Assembly: GCF_011075055.1 (NCBI RefSeq)
Contig: NC_058147.1
Location: 15,833,622-15,897,621 of the forward strand
Source of the DNA: Mangifera indica
Lineage: Eukaryota > Streptophyta > Magnoliopsida > Sapindales > Anacardiaceae
Length of the DNA: 64,000 nt
Reading direction: 5' to 3'
Both the position numbers and the translations under genes were made by a program. The number at the start of each line of letters is the position of its first letter. Within the stretch, counting starts at the first letter, position 1. Shown in pieces: positions 46,276-58,600 of the stretch. Under the pieces are notes generated by a model that had not been told where the DNA came from, made no database searches, and saw only the letters and a list, made by a program, of their open reading frames with translations.

Positions 46276-47383
46276 TGATACAACCCTTGCTAATCGATCT
46301 AACAAGAACTATAACAATCTCTTGGAATCTTGCCCAAAGATCTATCTAGCATAAACCAAAAGAATTAGAACCCTCTTGTTATCTAACAACAAGGAACTCT
46401 AATTATCGAAGAAAGAATTCAAAACTTTCTCAAGAAATGAATTCAAAGAAAACTCTCACAAGAACTTTGGAGAAATTCGGAATTTTGGATTAAAATCAAG
46501 TTCCCATAATCTTGAGTTTAATACATGTATTTATGTTGCCTCTAACCCTAAAAAACGAAATAAATCCTTTAAAAAAAAGGAAAATAACAACTCATGACAA
46601 CTAAGCACTCTCCTAATTAAACTAGGATAACAATTAGATAATAACTAAACAAGCTTTCCTAATTAAACTAGGATAACAACTAGATAATAACTAATCACAA
46701 AAGGGCTAGTTGAATTGATGTGACTTGGGCTTCCATATGCATATTTGACTAAGCCCAACATGTGCTCCTTGCTGCCCTTAGACCAATTCATGTATTTGGG
46801 CTCCTTGTGTTAAAGTAAGCTCTTTTAATTCTTCAAATTGAATTAAATGCACAAGCCTTGAACTACACTCCATGCTTGTCATGTCGTTGACCATGAGTTC
46901 CCTTTTGACTTCACTTGGACTCTTTCCCATAAGCTCCAAATGGCTTTGAACAAGCCCAATGATTGCCGCTTTCATCTTCTTGGCTCTTGCTCGTGTAATA
47001 GGGCCTCCGTCATAGCTCAATGGATCCAACTTCTTCGTGTTTGTTGAAGTAGAATTTGAACCTCCATCGTTATGCTTCCCCATGTGCGAATTTGGTGAAG
47101 TTATCCCTTGATCATTCGCATCAAAATTGCAAAGACCACACACATTGTTTGGAATGATGCTGAGGTTATGTAGTTTATCCTTGGTTTTCATACCACCCTT
47201 AATACCCATCCATGCAATGAATGAATGCCGAGGGAAGTGTCTCTTGAACCAAATAATATTATACCATGGAGCTTTAGCTTTGGACTCCCTTATACTGTTC
47301 CAAGCCAATTTGATAGAGAAATGACCATTGGCGCTTGGTTTCCACCATAGGGTATCTTCTCCAAATGAAGGGGCTGAAGATAT
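46276..47383 (-). repeat. Array unit 14
   Basis: 1108 bp; short LTR, 8-A run, consensus; chimeric frame 46778-47413. Confidence 0.95.
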
Positions 47384-48492
47384 TGATACAACCCTTGCTA
47401 ATCGATCTAACAAGAACTATAACAATCTCTTGGAATCTTGCCCAAAGATCTATCTAGCATAAACCAAAAGAATTAGAACCCTCTTGTTATCTAACAACAA
47501 GGAACTCTAATTATCGAAGAAAGAATTCAAAACTTTCTCAAGAAATGAATTCAAAGAAAACTCTCACAAGAACTTTGGAGAAATTCGGAATTTTGGATTA
47601 AAATCAAGTTCCCATAATCTTGAGTTTAATACATGTATTTATGTTGCCTCTAACCCTAAAAAACGAAATAAATCCTTTAAAAAAAAAGGAAAATAACAAC
47701 TCATGACAACTAAGCACTCTCCTAATTAAACTAGGATAACAATTAGATAATAACTAAACAAGCTTTCCTAATTAAACTAGGATAACAACTAGATAATAAC
47801 TAATCACAAAAGGGCTAGTTGAATTGATGTGACTTGGGCTTCCATATGCATATTTGACTAAGCCCAACATGTGCTCCTTGCTGCCCTTAGACCAATTCAT
47901 GTATTTGGGCTCCTTGTGTTAAAGTAAGCTCTTTTAATTCTTCAAATTGAATTAAATGCACAAGCCTTGAACTACACTCCATGCTTGTCATGTCGTTGAC
48001 CATGAGTTCCCTTTTGACTTCACTTGGACTCTTTCCCATAAGCTCCAAATGGCTTTGAACAAGCCCAATGATTGCCGCTTTCATCTTCTTGGCTCTTGCT
48101 CGTGTAATAGGGCCTCCGTCATAGCTCAATGGATCCAACTTCTTCGTGTTTGTTGAAGTAGAATTTGAACCTCCATCGTTATGCTTCCCCATGTGCGAAT
48201 TTGGTGAAGTTATCCCTTGATCATTCGCATCAAAATTGCAAAGACCACACACATTGTTTGGAATGATGCTGAGGTTATGTAGTTTATCCTTGGTTTTCAT
48301 ACCACCCTTAATACCCATCCATGCAATGAATGAATGCCGAGGGAAGTGTCTCTTGAACCAAATAATATTATACCATGGAGCTTTAGCTTTGGACTCCCTT
48401 ATACTGTTCCAAGCCAATTTGATAGAGAAATGACCATTGGCGCTTGGTTTCCACCATAGGGTATCTTCTCCAAATGAAGGGGCTGAAGATAT
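47384..48492 (-). repeat. Array unit 15
   Basis: 1109 bp; short LTR, 9-A run; chimeric frame 47887-48522. Confidence 0.95.
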
Positions 48493-49600
48493 TGATACAA
48501 CCCTTGCTAATCGATCTAACAAGAACTATAACAATCTCTTGGAATCTTGCCCAAAGATCTATCTAGCATAAACCAAAAGAATTAGAACCCTCTTGTTATC
48601 TAACAACAAGGAACTCTAATTATCGAAGAAAGAATTCAAAACTTTCTCAAGAAATGAATTCAAAGAAAACTCTCACAAGAACTTTGGAGAAATTCGGAAT
48701 TTTGGATTAAAATCAAGTTCCCATAATCTGGAGTTTAATACATGTATTTATGTTGCCTCTAACCCTAAAAAACGAAATAAATCCTTTAAAAAAAAGGAAA
48801 ATAACAACTCATGACAACTAAGCACTCTCCTAATTAAACTAGGATAACAATTAGATAATAACTAAACAAGCTTTCCTAATTAAACTAGGATAACAACTAG
48901 ATAATAACTAATCACAAAAGGGCTAGTTGAATTGATGTGACTTGGGCTTCCATATGCATATTTGACTAAGCCCAACATGTGCTCCTTGCTGCCCTTAGAC
49001 CAATTCATGTATTTGGGCTCCTTGTGTTAAAGTAAGCTCTTTTAATTCTTCAAATTGAATTAAATGCACAAGCCTTGAACTACACTCCATGCTTGTCATG
49101 TCGTTGACCATGAGTTCCCTTTTGACTTCACTTGGACTCTTTCCCATAAGCTCCAAATGGCTTTGAACAAGCCCAATGATTGCCGCTTTCATCTTCTTGG
49201 CTCTTGCTCGTGTAATAGGGCCTCCGTCATAGCTCAATGGATCCAACTTCTTCGTGTTTGTTGAAGTAGAATTTGAACCTCCATCGTTATGCTTCCCCAT
49301 GTGCGAATTTGGTGAAGTTATCCCTTGATCATTCGCATCAAAATTGCAAAGACCACACACATTGTTCGGAATGATGCTGAGGTTATGTAGTTTATCCTTG
49401 GTTTTCATACCACCCTTAATACCCATCCATGCAATGAATGAATGCCGAGGGAAGTGTCTCTTGAACCAAATAATATTATACCATGGAGCTTTAGCTTTGG
49501 ACTCCCTTATACTGTTCCAAGCCAATTTGATAGAGAAATGACCATTGGCGCTTGGTTTCCACCATAGGGTATCTTCTCCAAATGAAGGGGCTGAAGATAT
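48493..49600 (-). repeat. Array unit 16
   Basis: 1108 bp; short LTR, 8-A run. It combines the AATCTGGAG variant (near 48729) with the TTGTTCGG variant in the LINE part (near 49366), so it sits at the edge of two variant blocks. Chimeric frame 48995-49630. Confidence 0.95.
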
Positions 49601-50708
49601 TGATACAACCCTTGCTAATCGATCTAACAAGAACTATAACAATCTCTTGGAATCTTGCCCAAAGATCTATCTAGCATAAACCAAAAGAATTAGAACCCTC
49701 TTGTTATCTAACAACAAGGAACTCTAATTATCGAAGAAAGAATTCAAAACTTTCTCAAGAAATGAATTCAAAGAAAACTCTCACAAGAACTTTGGAGAAA
49801 TTCGGAATTTTGGATTAAAATCAAGTTCCCATAATCTTGAGTTTAATACATGTATTTATGTTGCCTCTAACCCTAAAAAACGAAATAAATCCTTTAAAAA
49901 AAAGGAAAATAACAACTCATGACAACTAAGCACTCTCCTAATTAAACTAGGATAACAATTAGATAATAACTAAACAAGCTTTCCTAATTAAACTAGGATA
50001 ACAACTAGATAATAACTAATCACAAAAGGGCTAGTTGAATTGATGTGACTTGGGCTTCCATATGCATATTTGACTAAGCCCAACATGTGCTCCTTGCTGC
50101 CCTTAGACCAATTCATGTATTTGGGCTCCTTGTGTTAAAGTAAGCTCTTTTAATTCTTCAAATTGAATTAAATGCACAAGCCTTGAACTACACTCCATGC
50201 TTGTCATGTCGTTGACCATGAGTTCCCTTTTGACTTCACTTGGACTCTTTCCCATAAGCTCCAAATGGCTTTGAACAAGCCCAATGATTGCCGCTTTCAT
50301 CTTCTTGGCTCTTGCTCGTGTAATAGGGCCTCCGTCATAGCTCAATGGATCCAACTTCTTCGTGTTTGTTGAAGTAGAATTTGAACCTCCATCGTTATGC
50401 TTCCCCATGTGCGAATTTGGTGAAGTTATCCCTTGATCATTCGCATCAAAATTGCAAAGACCACACACATTGTTCGGAATGATGCTGAGGTTATGTAGTT
50501 TATCCTTGGTTTTCATACCACCCTTAATACCCATCCATGCAATGAATGAATGCCGAGGGAAGTGTCTCTTGAACCAAATAATATTATACCATGGAGCTTT
50601 AGCTTTGGACTCCCTTATACTGTTCCAAGCCAATTTGATAGAGAAATGACCATTGGCGCTTGGTTTCCACCATAGGGTATCTTCTCCAAATGAAGGGGCT
50701 GAAGATAT
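49601..50708 (-). repeat. Array unit 17
   Basis: 1108 bp; short LTR, 8-A run, TTGTTCGG variant near 50474; chimeric frame 50103-50738. Confidence 0.95.
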
Positions 50709-51816
50709 TGATACAACCCTTGCTAATCGATCTAACAAGAACTATAACAATCTCTTGGAATCTTGCCCAAAGATCTATCTAGCATAAACCAAAAGAATTA
50801 GAACCCTCTTGTTATCTAACAACAAGGAACTCTAATTATCGAAGAAAGAATTCAAAACTTTCTCAAGAAATGAATTCAAAGAAAACTCTCACAAGAACTT
50901 TGGAGAAATTCGGAATTTTGGATTAAAATCAAGTTCCCATAATCTTGAGTTTAATACATGTATTTATGTTGCCTCTAACCCTAAAAAACGAAATAAATCC
51001 TTTAAAAAAAAGGAAAATAACAACTCATGACAACTAAGCACTCTCCTAATTAAACTAGGATAACAATTAGATAATAACTAAACAAGCTTTCCTAATTAAA
51101 CTAGGATAACAACTAGATAATAACTAATCACAAAAGGGCTAGTTGAATTGATGTGACTTGGGCTTCCATATGCATATTTGACTAAGCCCAACATGTGCTC
51201 CTTGCTGCCCTTAGACCAATTCATGTATTTGGGCTCCTTGTGTTAAAGTAAGCTCTTTTAATTCTTCAAATTGAATTAAATGCACAAGCCTTGAACTACA
51301 CTCCATGCTTGTCATGTCGTTGACCATGAGTTCCCTTTTGACTTCACTTGGACTCTTTCCCATAAGCTCCAAATGGCTTTGAACAAGCCCAATGATTGCC
51401 GCTTTCATCTTCTTGGCTCTTGCTCGTGTAATAGGGCCTCCGTCATAGCTCAATGGATCCAACTTCTTCGTGTTTGTTGAAGTAGAATTTGAACCTCCAT
51501 CGTTATGCTTCCCCATGTGCGAATTTGGTGAAGTTATCCCTTGATCATTCGCATCAAAATTGCAAAGACCACACACATTGTTCGGAATGATGCTGAGGTT
51601 ATGTAGTTTATCCTTGGTTTTCATACCACCCTTAATACCCATCCATGCAATGAATGAATGCCGAGGGAAGTGTCTCTTGAACCAAATAATATTATACCAT
51701 GGAGCTTTAGCTTTGGACTCCCTTATACTGTTCCAAGCCAATTTGATAGAGAAATGACCATTGGCGCTTGGTTTCCACCATAGGGTATCTTCTCCAAATG
51801 AAGGGGCTGAAGATAT
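50709..51816 (-). repeat. Array unit 18
   Basis: 1108 bp; short LTR, 8-A run, TTGTTCGG variant near 51582; chimeric frame 51211-51846. Confidence 0.95.
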
Positions 51817-52924
51817 TGATACAACCCTTGCTAATCGATCTAACAAGAACTATAACAATCTCTTGGAATCTTGCCCAAAGATCTATCTAGCATAAACCAA
51901 AAGAATTAGAACCCTCTTGTTATCTAACAACAAGGAACTCTAATTATCGAAGAAAGAATTCAAAACTTTCTCAAGAAATGAATTCAAAGAAAACTCTCAC
52001 AAGAACTTTGGAGAAATTCGGAATTTTGGATTAAAATCAAGTTCCCATAATCTTGAGTTTAATACATGTATTTATGTTGCCTCTAACCCTAAAAAACGAA
52101 ATAAATCCTTTAAAAAAAAGGAAAATAACAACTCATGACAACTAAGCACTCTCCTAATTAAACTAGGATAACAATTAGATAATAACTAAACAAGCTTTCC
52201 TAATTAAACTAGGATAACAACTAGATAATAACTAATCACAAAAGGGCTAGTTGAATTGATGTGACTTGGGCTTCCATATGCATATTTGACTAAGCCCAAC
52301 ATGTGCTCCTTGCTGCCCTTAGACCAATTCATGTATTTGGGCTCCTTGTGTTAAAGTAAGCTCTTTTAATTCTTCAAATTGAATTAAATGCACAAGCCTT
52401 GAACTACACTCCATGCTTGTCATGTCGTTGACCATGAGTTCCCTTTTGACTTCACTTGGACTCTTTCCCATAAGCTCCAAATGGCTTTGAACAAGCCCAA
52501 TGATTGCCGCTTTCATCTTCTTGGCTCTTGCTCGTGTAATAGGGCCTCCGTCATAGCTCAATGGATCCAACTTCTTCGTGTTTGTTGAAGTAGAATTTGA
52601 ACCTCCATCGTTATGCTTCCCCATGTGCGAATTTGGTGAAGTTATCCCTTGATCATTCGCATCAAAATTGCAAAGACCACACACATTGTTCGGAATGATG
52701 CTGAGGTTATGTAGTTTATCCTTGGTTTTCATACCACCCTTAATACCCATCCATGCAATGAATGAATGCCGAGGGAAGTGTCTCTTGAACCAAATAATAT
52801 TATACCATGGAGCTTTAGCTTTGGACTCCCTTATACTGTTCCAAGCCAATTTGATAGAGAAATGACCATTGGCGCTTGGTTTCCACCATAGGGTATCTTC
52901 TCCAAATGAAGGGGCTGAAGATAT
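51817..52924 (-). repeat. Array unit 19
   Basis: 1108 bp; short LTR, 8-A run, TTGTTCGG variant near 52690, the last of four neighbouring units with it. Chimeric frame 52319-52954. Confidence 0.95.
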
Positions 52925-54032
52925 TGATACAACCCTTGCTAATCGATCTAACAAGAACTATAACAATCTCTTGGAATCTTGCCCAAAGATCTATCTAGCA
53001 TAAACCAAAAGAATTAGAACCCTCTTGTTATCTAACAACAAGGAACTCTAATTATCGAAGAAAGAATTCAAAACTTTCTCAAGAAATGAATTCAAAGAAA
53101 ACTCTCACAAGAACTTTGGAGAAATTCGGAATTTTGGATTAAAATCAAGTTCCCATAATCTTGAGTTTAATACATGTATTTATGTTGCCTCTAACCCTAA
53201 AAAACGAAATAAATCCTTTAAAAAAAAGGAAAATAACAACTCATGACAACTAAGCACTCTCCTAATTAAACTAGGATAACAATTAGATAATAACTAAACA
53301 AGCTTTCCTAATTAAACTAGGATAACAACTAGATAATAACTAATCACAAAAGGGCTAGTTGAATTGATGTGACTTGGGCTTCCATATGCATATTTGACTA
53401 AGCCCAACATGTGCTCCTTGCTGCCCTTAGACCAATTCATGTATTTGGGCTCCTTGTGTTAAAGTAAGCTCTTTTAATTCTTCAAATTGAATTAAATGCA
53501 CAAGCCTTGAACTACACTCCATGCTTGTCATGTCGTTGACCATGAGTTCCCTTTTGACTTCACTTGGACTCTTTCCCATAAGCTCCAAATGGCTTTGAAC
53601 AAGCCCAATGATTGCCGCTTTCATCTTCTTGGCTCTTGCTCGTGTAATAGGGCCTCCGTCATAGCTCAATGGATCCAACTTCTTCGTGTTTGTTGAAGTA
53701 GAATTTGAACCTCCATCGTTATGCTTCCCCATGTGCGAATTTGGTGAAGTTATCCCTTGATCATTCGCATCAAAATTGCAAAGACCACACACATTGTTTG
53801 GAATGATGCTGAGGTTATGTAGTTTATCCTTGGTTTTCATACCACCCTTAATACCCATCCATGCAATGAATGAATGCCGAGGGAAGTGTCTCTTGAACCA
53901 AATAATATTATACCATGGAGCTTTAGCTTTGGACTCCCTTATACTGTTCCAAGCCAATTTGATAGAGAAATGACCATTGGCGCTTGGTTTCCACCATAGG
54001 GTATCTTCTCCAAATGAAGGGGCTGAAGATAT
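52925..54032 (-). repeat. Array unit 20
   Basis: 1108 bp; short LTR, 8-A run, consensus. Its LINE segment ends GAAGATAT directly against the 3' LTR of G3. Chimeric frame 53427-54062 starts in that LTR. Confidence 0.95.
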
Positions 54033-54232
54033 TGATACAACCCTTGCTAATCGATCTAACAAGAACTATAACAATCTCTTGGAATCTTGCCCAAAGATCT
54101 ATCTAGCATAAACCAAAAGAATTAGAACCCTCTTGTTATCTAACAACAAGGAACTCTAATTATCGAAGAAAGAATTCAAAACTTTCTCAAGAAATGAATT
54201 CAAAGAAAACTCTCACAAGAACTTTGGAGAAA
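54033..54232 (-). repeat. G3 3' LTR, outer part
   Basis: This is the first 200 bp of the LTR, directly after the LINE D sequence GAAGATAT. It ends at the LINE E target duplication AAGAACTTTGGAGAAA (54217-54232; second copy 59473-59488). Confidence 0.9.
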
Positions 54233-54239
54233 AAAGAGT

Positions 54240-55613
54240 ATGGTTGCTTCTGCTGTAGGGAAAGCGTCAGATGCTTCTTCTTGCTTGTTGAAACATACGG
54301 AGGTGGATGGAGGAGTGGAGAAAAGAGTTTCATGGAACTCTCTTTTCACCCCTAAGAAGTCTAATATTAAGTTGGAATTTTTTGAACCTAAAGGGAAAGA
54401 CTCTAAGGGGCGGATTTGTGTGGCCCCCCCTCAAGAAGTTGCTGATCAAGGTGCATTGAGATGGAATACATGTGCTGTAGGCTTCTTCCTTGGCAAAAGA
54501 CCACCATTCTTGACGGTCAAAAGAGCATTGGAGAAGGTGTGGAAAGCTTTAGGCCTCATAGATGTCATGACTTCGGGCCAAGGTGTCTTCATTCTAAAGT
54601 TCCAAGATTTGGAGGGAGCTACAAGAGCTGTGGAAGAGGGGCAGATTACCATACAAGGACAACCATTTATTGTGCGGAAATGGACTACAAATCTGCCTAT
54701 GGTGATTAATGATATGAAGAAGGTAGCTATTTGGATTAGAATGTATGGCATTCCCCTTGAATTTTGGACACCGAAAGGGCTTAGCTACATTGCTAGTGCA
54801 ATAGGAAGTCCACTATACATGGATTCCGTGACTGAAGAAGGGACAAGATTGGAGTATGCTAGAGTTTGCATTGAGATAGAGGTGGACTCGGGATGCCCTG
54901 ATTCCATTAGCCTTGCTTTGCCAAACGGAGAATCGATGGTAATCAAGGTGGAGTATGCTTGGAAACCTATAAAGTGCAATGGTTGTCAATGCTTTGGTCA
55001 TTCCATAGCAAGTTGCTCACTAGCACCCAAACTAGGTGATAACATTATCTCACGGAATACTTTGAAGGAGGGGGATGGTTTTGTGGTACCGAAGAAAATG
55101 CATGGGAAAGGCAAAATGGTGCTAACACCAAAAGGTTATGACAAGAAAGGCACGGACAAAGGGGTGGAAATGGGGAAAACTATGGGAATTAATTTACGAG
55201 CACAAAAGCATAATAGTTTTTCTGCATTGGCTATTAAGGAGCCTTACAAGCTGGAGAAGGAGAAGACAATACCAAATCAAGTAGCAAGTTATGAGACCAA
55301 CTTAAATGAAGCCAAAAAGGAAGGAAAGAGATGCGGAGGCGAAGCTAGCACATCAAAAGAACATTTTTCCCCCTTGGTAGAAAGTGTGAGTGCACGGGAG
55401 AGTGAAGAAGTGGCCACAAACACAATTCAGCATCTGAGTAGCTCGGAGGACATGGATCAAGAAGCATCTCCGGCAATGGCACCATTTGGAGGGAAACTTA
55501 AAGTGGATGAGATGGACTTTAGGAAGGAGAATGCTGAAATGAAGAGTAAAAACGTGGGGAAGAAGTTGGCAAAGCAAAGGAAAGCAAATTCCCCATCCCA
55601 CCCATCCAAATGA
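54240..55613 (+). CDS. LINE E ORF1: RNA-binding protein (DUF4283-like, CCHC)
   Basis: The protein has 457 residues, with the DUF4283-like region from about residue 80 (FFLGKRPPFLTVKRALEKVW) to 200 (SPLYMDSVTEE) and the zinc knuckle CNGCQCFGHSIASC at about 248-261. A charged tail ends SPSHPSK. It is close to LINE B ORF1 but starts at MVASAVGKASD. Whether this ATG is original or created by truncation cannot be told. The stop overlaps the ORF2 start as ATGA (55610-55613). No promoter of its own is left. Confidence 0.85.
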   Translation: MVASAVGKASDASSCLLKHTEVDGGVEKRVSWNSLFTPKKSNIKLEFFEPKGKDSKGRICVAPPQEVADQGALRWNTCAVGFFLGKRPPFLTVKRALEKVWKALGLIDVMTSGQGVFILKFQDLEGATRAVEEGQITIQGQPFIVRKWTTNLPMVINDMKKVAIWIRMYGIPLEFWTPKGLSYIASAIGSPLYMDSVTEEGTRLEYARVCIEIEVDSGCPDSISLALPNGESMVIKVEYAWKPIKCNGCQCFGHSIASCSLAPKLGDNIISRNTLKEGDGFVVPKKMHGKGKMVLTPKGYDKKGTDKGVEMGKTMGINLRAQKHNSFSALAIKEPYKLEKEKTIPNQVASYETNLNEAKKEGKRCGGEASTSKEHFSPLVESVSARESEEVATNTIQHLSSSEDMDQEASPAMAPFGGKLKVDEMDFRKENAEMKSKNVGKKLAKQRKANSPSHPSK

Positions 55614-58600
55614 CCAAAGTTGCATGCTGGAATGTTAGGGGCCTTAATGCTCCTATCAAACAAAGGGAGGTTAGACAAGTTATTTTTCATAATAAAGTAG
55701 ATTTTATGGCTGTGTTAGAAACAAAAGTAGGGTCTCATAATCTTTCTAGAGTGGCTAGTAATGTATGGAGAGATTGGGAGCATGACAATAATAATGGGGT
55801 GTGCCAAAATGGGAGAATTTGGGTAGGATGGAATAAGGAAGCTGTTAGTATAGATATCAAGGAAAAGGCCCCTCAATTCATTCACTGTGAAGCTTGGTTA
55901 GTGAAGGAGGAAACCCAAGTGGCTATATCTATAGTTTATGGGCTTAATCAACCTTTGGAGAGGAAAAGTCTTTGGAGGGAACTTATTAAGTACTCAAACC
56001 AAATGGGCACTAAACCTTGGTTAATTATGGGTGATTTTAATGCAATTAGGGGACCAAATGAAAAGATAGGAGGGGCAGTATGGGGTGATACATATTGTGA
56101 TGATCTAAATAATTGTTGTAGAGAGGCAAACCTAGATGATCTAAGATATATGGGGAACCATTTCACTTGGAGTAATTCTAGTGTAGGGCAAAGAAGGATA
56201 GCTTGCAAATTGGATAGAGCTCTTGTCAATGAAGGTTGGAGTGATGTTTTGCCGGATTCTTATGCAAGTTTTCTCAATCCTTCAATTTCAGACCATTCAC
56301 CTTGTGTAGTGACTTGTGGGGGTGGAGAGGAGAGGAGGAAGGTTCCATTCAAGTTCTACAATATGTGGGCAAATCATGGAAGTTTTATTGACATTGTAAA
56401 GGAGACTTGGAAAGAGGATTATGAGGGCAGTCCTATGTTCAATCTTGTAAGCAAACTCAAAGGTTTAAAAGGTGCTTTAAGGAGGTTGAATAAGAATGAA
56501 TTCTGGAATATTTCCGATAAGGTGATAGAAGCAAAATATAACCTGGAAGGTGTTCAAAATAGGCTCCAAATCAACCCTCTTGATGAGGATTTAGCTAAAG
56601 AAGAAAAAACTTGGCTGGAAAACTATTGGAGACTTAGTGAGGCTGAAGAATCATTGGCTAGGCAAAAAGCAAAGGTTCATTGGCTTCAAGAAGGAGATCA
56701 AAACACCAAATATTTCTTCAAATGTGTTAAAGCGCGGAGAAGTAGGAATTCAATAAAAGGAGTGTGTCTTGATGATGGAACCTTTGTGAGTGATAAGGGA
56801 GAAGTCAAAAAGGAGTTTGTAAACTACTTTAAGGAAGTTCTCAACGCCACGGATGATTGCAATATAAACTTTAAAGAAATACAAAGGCTGGTTAACTTCC
56901 AATTGGAGAGCCAAGTAAAGGAGATGATGATTAAGGAGGTGGAAGAGGATGAGATCAAAGCTACCATCTTTGCCATGGACAACAATAAAGCTCCCGGTCC
57001 GGATGGTTATGGAGCATTCTTCTTTAAGGCAGCATGGGAGATTGTGGGGAGTGATGTTATCAAGGCAATCAAGCACTTCTTCTCCTCGGGTCATCTCCTC
57101 AAAGAGGTAAATTGTACAATCCTTGCTCTTGTTCCTAAGGTGGCTAATTCTTCTATGTGCAAGGACTATAGGCCTATAGCTTGCTGCAACACCATTTACA
57201 AATGTATCTCCAAGATTCTAGCAAACCGCCTCAAAGCCATCCTCCCAAACTTCATTGATAAAGCACAAGGTGCCTTTGTGGGAGGTCGGAACATTGGAGA
57301 AAATATCATGTTGTGTCAAGAATTAATGCACAACTTCCACAAAGAGGGCAAAGACAAGAAGTGTGCTATGAAGATTGATATCTTGAAGGCTTATGACACG
57401 GTTCAATGGGACTTCCTTCTCACAATCCTTAGAACTATTGGCACTCCGGGGAAATTCATAGGCTGGATCAAGAGCTGCATCACTACTCCTTCATTCTCAT
57501 TGGGTATCAATGGTGAATTAGTTGGTTTCTTCAAGAGCTCTCATGGATTAAGACAAGGGGACCCTATATCCCCTTACCTCTTTGTAATGGCAATGGAGGT
57601 CCTCTCCCGCATGCTTGGGGAACTTAAAAATCAGCCTTCTTTTGGCCATTATTGGAAATGCAAGGTAAACAATATCACCCATCTTTGTTTTGCCAATGAC
57701 CTTATCTTATTTTGTAGGGCGGATGGTGACTCCATTTCACTGATGAAGAATACCCTTAGCCTATTCCATAAGTGGTCCGGGCTGAAGATGAATAGTGCTA
57801 AAAGTAATATATACCTTTCCGGGGTTTCCCAAGAGGAGAAGAAGCAACTCTCGGCTAGGATCAATATGGAGTTGGGAGAGCTGCCTTTTAAGTATTTAGG
57901 AGTTCCTATAACTTCTTCAAAGCTCAAAAGTGGTGAATGCAAGCTGTTGATTCAAAAGATTGTGGGGAGAATCACCTCTTAGCGAAGCAAAGCCTTATCC
58001 TATGCGGGTAGGCTCATTCTTATTAGAGCTGTCCTATTTAGCATTCAAATATATTGGTCTTCAATATTTATTCTCCCTTCAAGTATCCATAAGGAGATAG
58101 ATGGAATATTAAGGAATTTCCTTTGGAGTGGTGCTTCAATGGAGGGAAAGAAGGCAAAAGTTGCTTGGGAGGAGGTATGTGTTCCTAAAAAGGAGGGTGG
58201 ATTAGGAATCATGAAGAGCAAAGCTTGGAACAAAGCTGCCATAGTCAAAAACATGTGGAAGATTCTTAATGACAAGAGGAATTCTCTTTGGGTGGAATGG
58301 ATTAAAACCAACAAGCTAAGAGGCAAATGTTTTTGGGATATAAAGGCTAATGGGGAGAGCTCTTGGGTTTGGAGGAAGATCCTTGGCATTAGGGAACAAA
58401 TGAAGTCCAAGTTTAAGAAGATTGTTGGCAATGGGGAAAAGACTTATCTATGGCATGATAATTGGCACCCCCACGGTCCTTTGTTGGATAAATATGGACC
58501 AAGGATCATTTATGATTCGGGTATCCCAAAGAATGCTCTTGTTAAAGTAGTCATTGAGGAGCAAAGGTGGAAATGGCCGGTGGCAAACTCATGTCACCTC

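Larger units (their letters stand above)
31831..54032 (-). repeat. 20-unit chimeric tandem array (gypsy LTR + pol end + LINE)
   Basis: Twenty head-to-tail units of 1108-1127 bp are almost identical over 22.2 kb. Each unit, read left to right, holds a complete minus-strand gypsy LTR (485 bp, or 503 bp in two units), 363 bp of the 3' end of pol with the polypurine region, and 260 bp of LINE D ORF2. Length differences come from an 18-bp indel between AAACTAGGA repeats and from 8 versus 9 A's in one run. Only a few substitutions separate units, so the array is recent or strongly homogenised. It ends at the 3' LTR of G3 (54033). Its units carry LTRs in direct orientation, so LTR promoters could transcribe it leftward. 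Confidence 0.97.

Noticed and set aside
32700..53973. 65-residue plus-strand frames repeated in each unit (e.g. 32700-32897)
   Set aside because: They are antisense shadows of the LINE zinc-binding region and have no recognisable domain.
31831..54032. Array read as a multi-copy host gene family (20 identical 211-codon frames)
   Set aside because: The frame begins with TTG in an LTR and is made of a LINE fragment and a pol tail. Identity comes from tandem duplication of transposon DNA, not from a gene family.
31831..54032. CRISPR-like or minisatellite array
   Set aside because: The units are 1.1 kb, with no short repeat-spacer pattern, in plant DNA full of retroelements.
31831..54032. Array as a pure assembly error
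   Set aside because: Units differ by ordered variants (18-bp indel, A-run length, several substitutions in blocks), which argues for real copies. The exact number still depends on read length.
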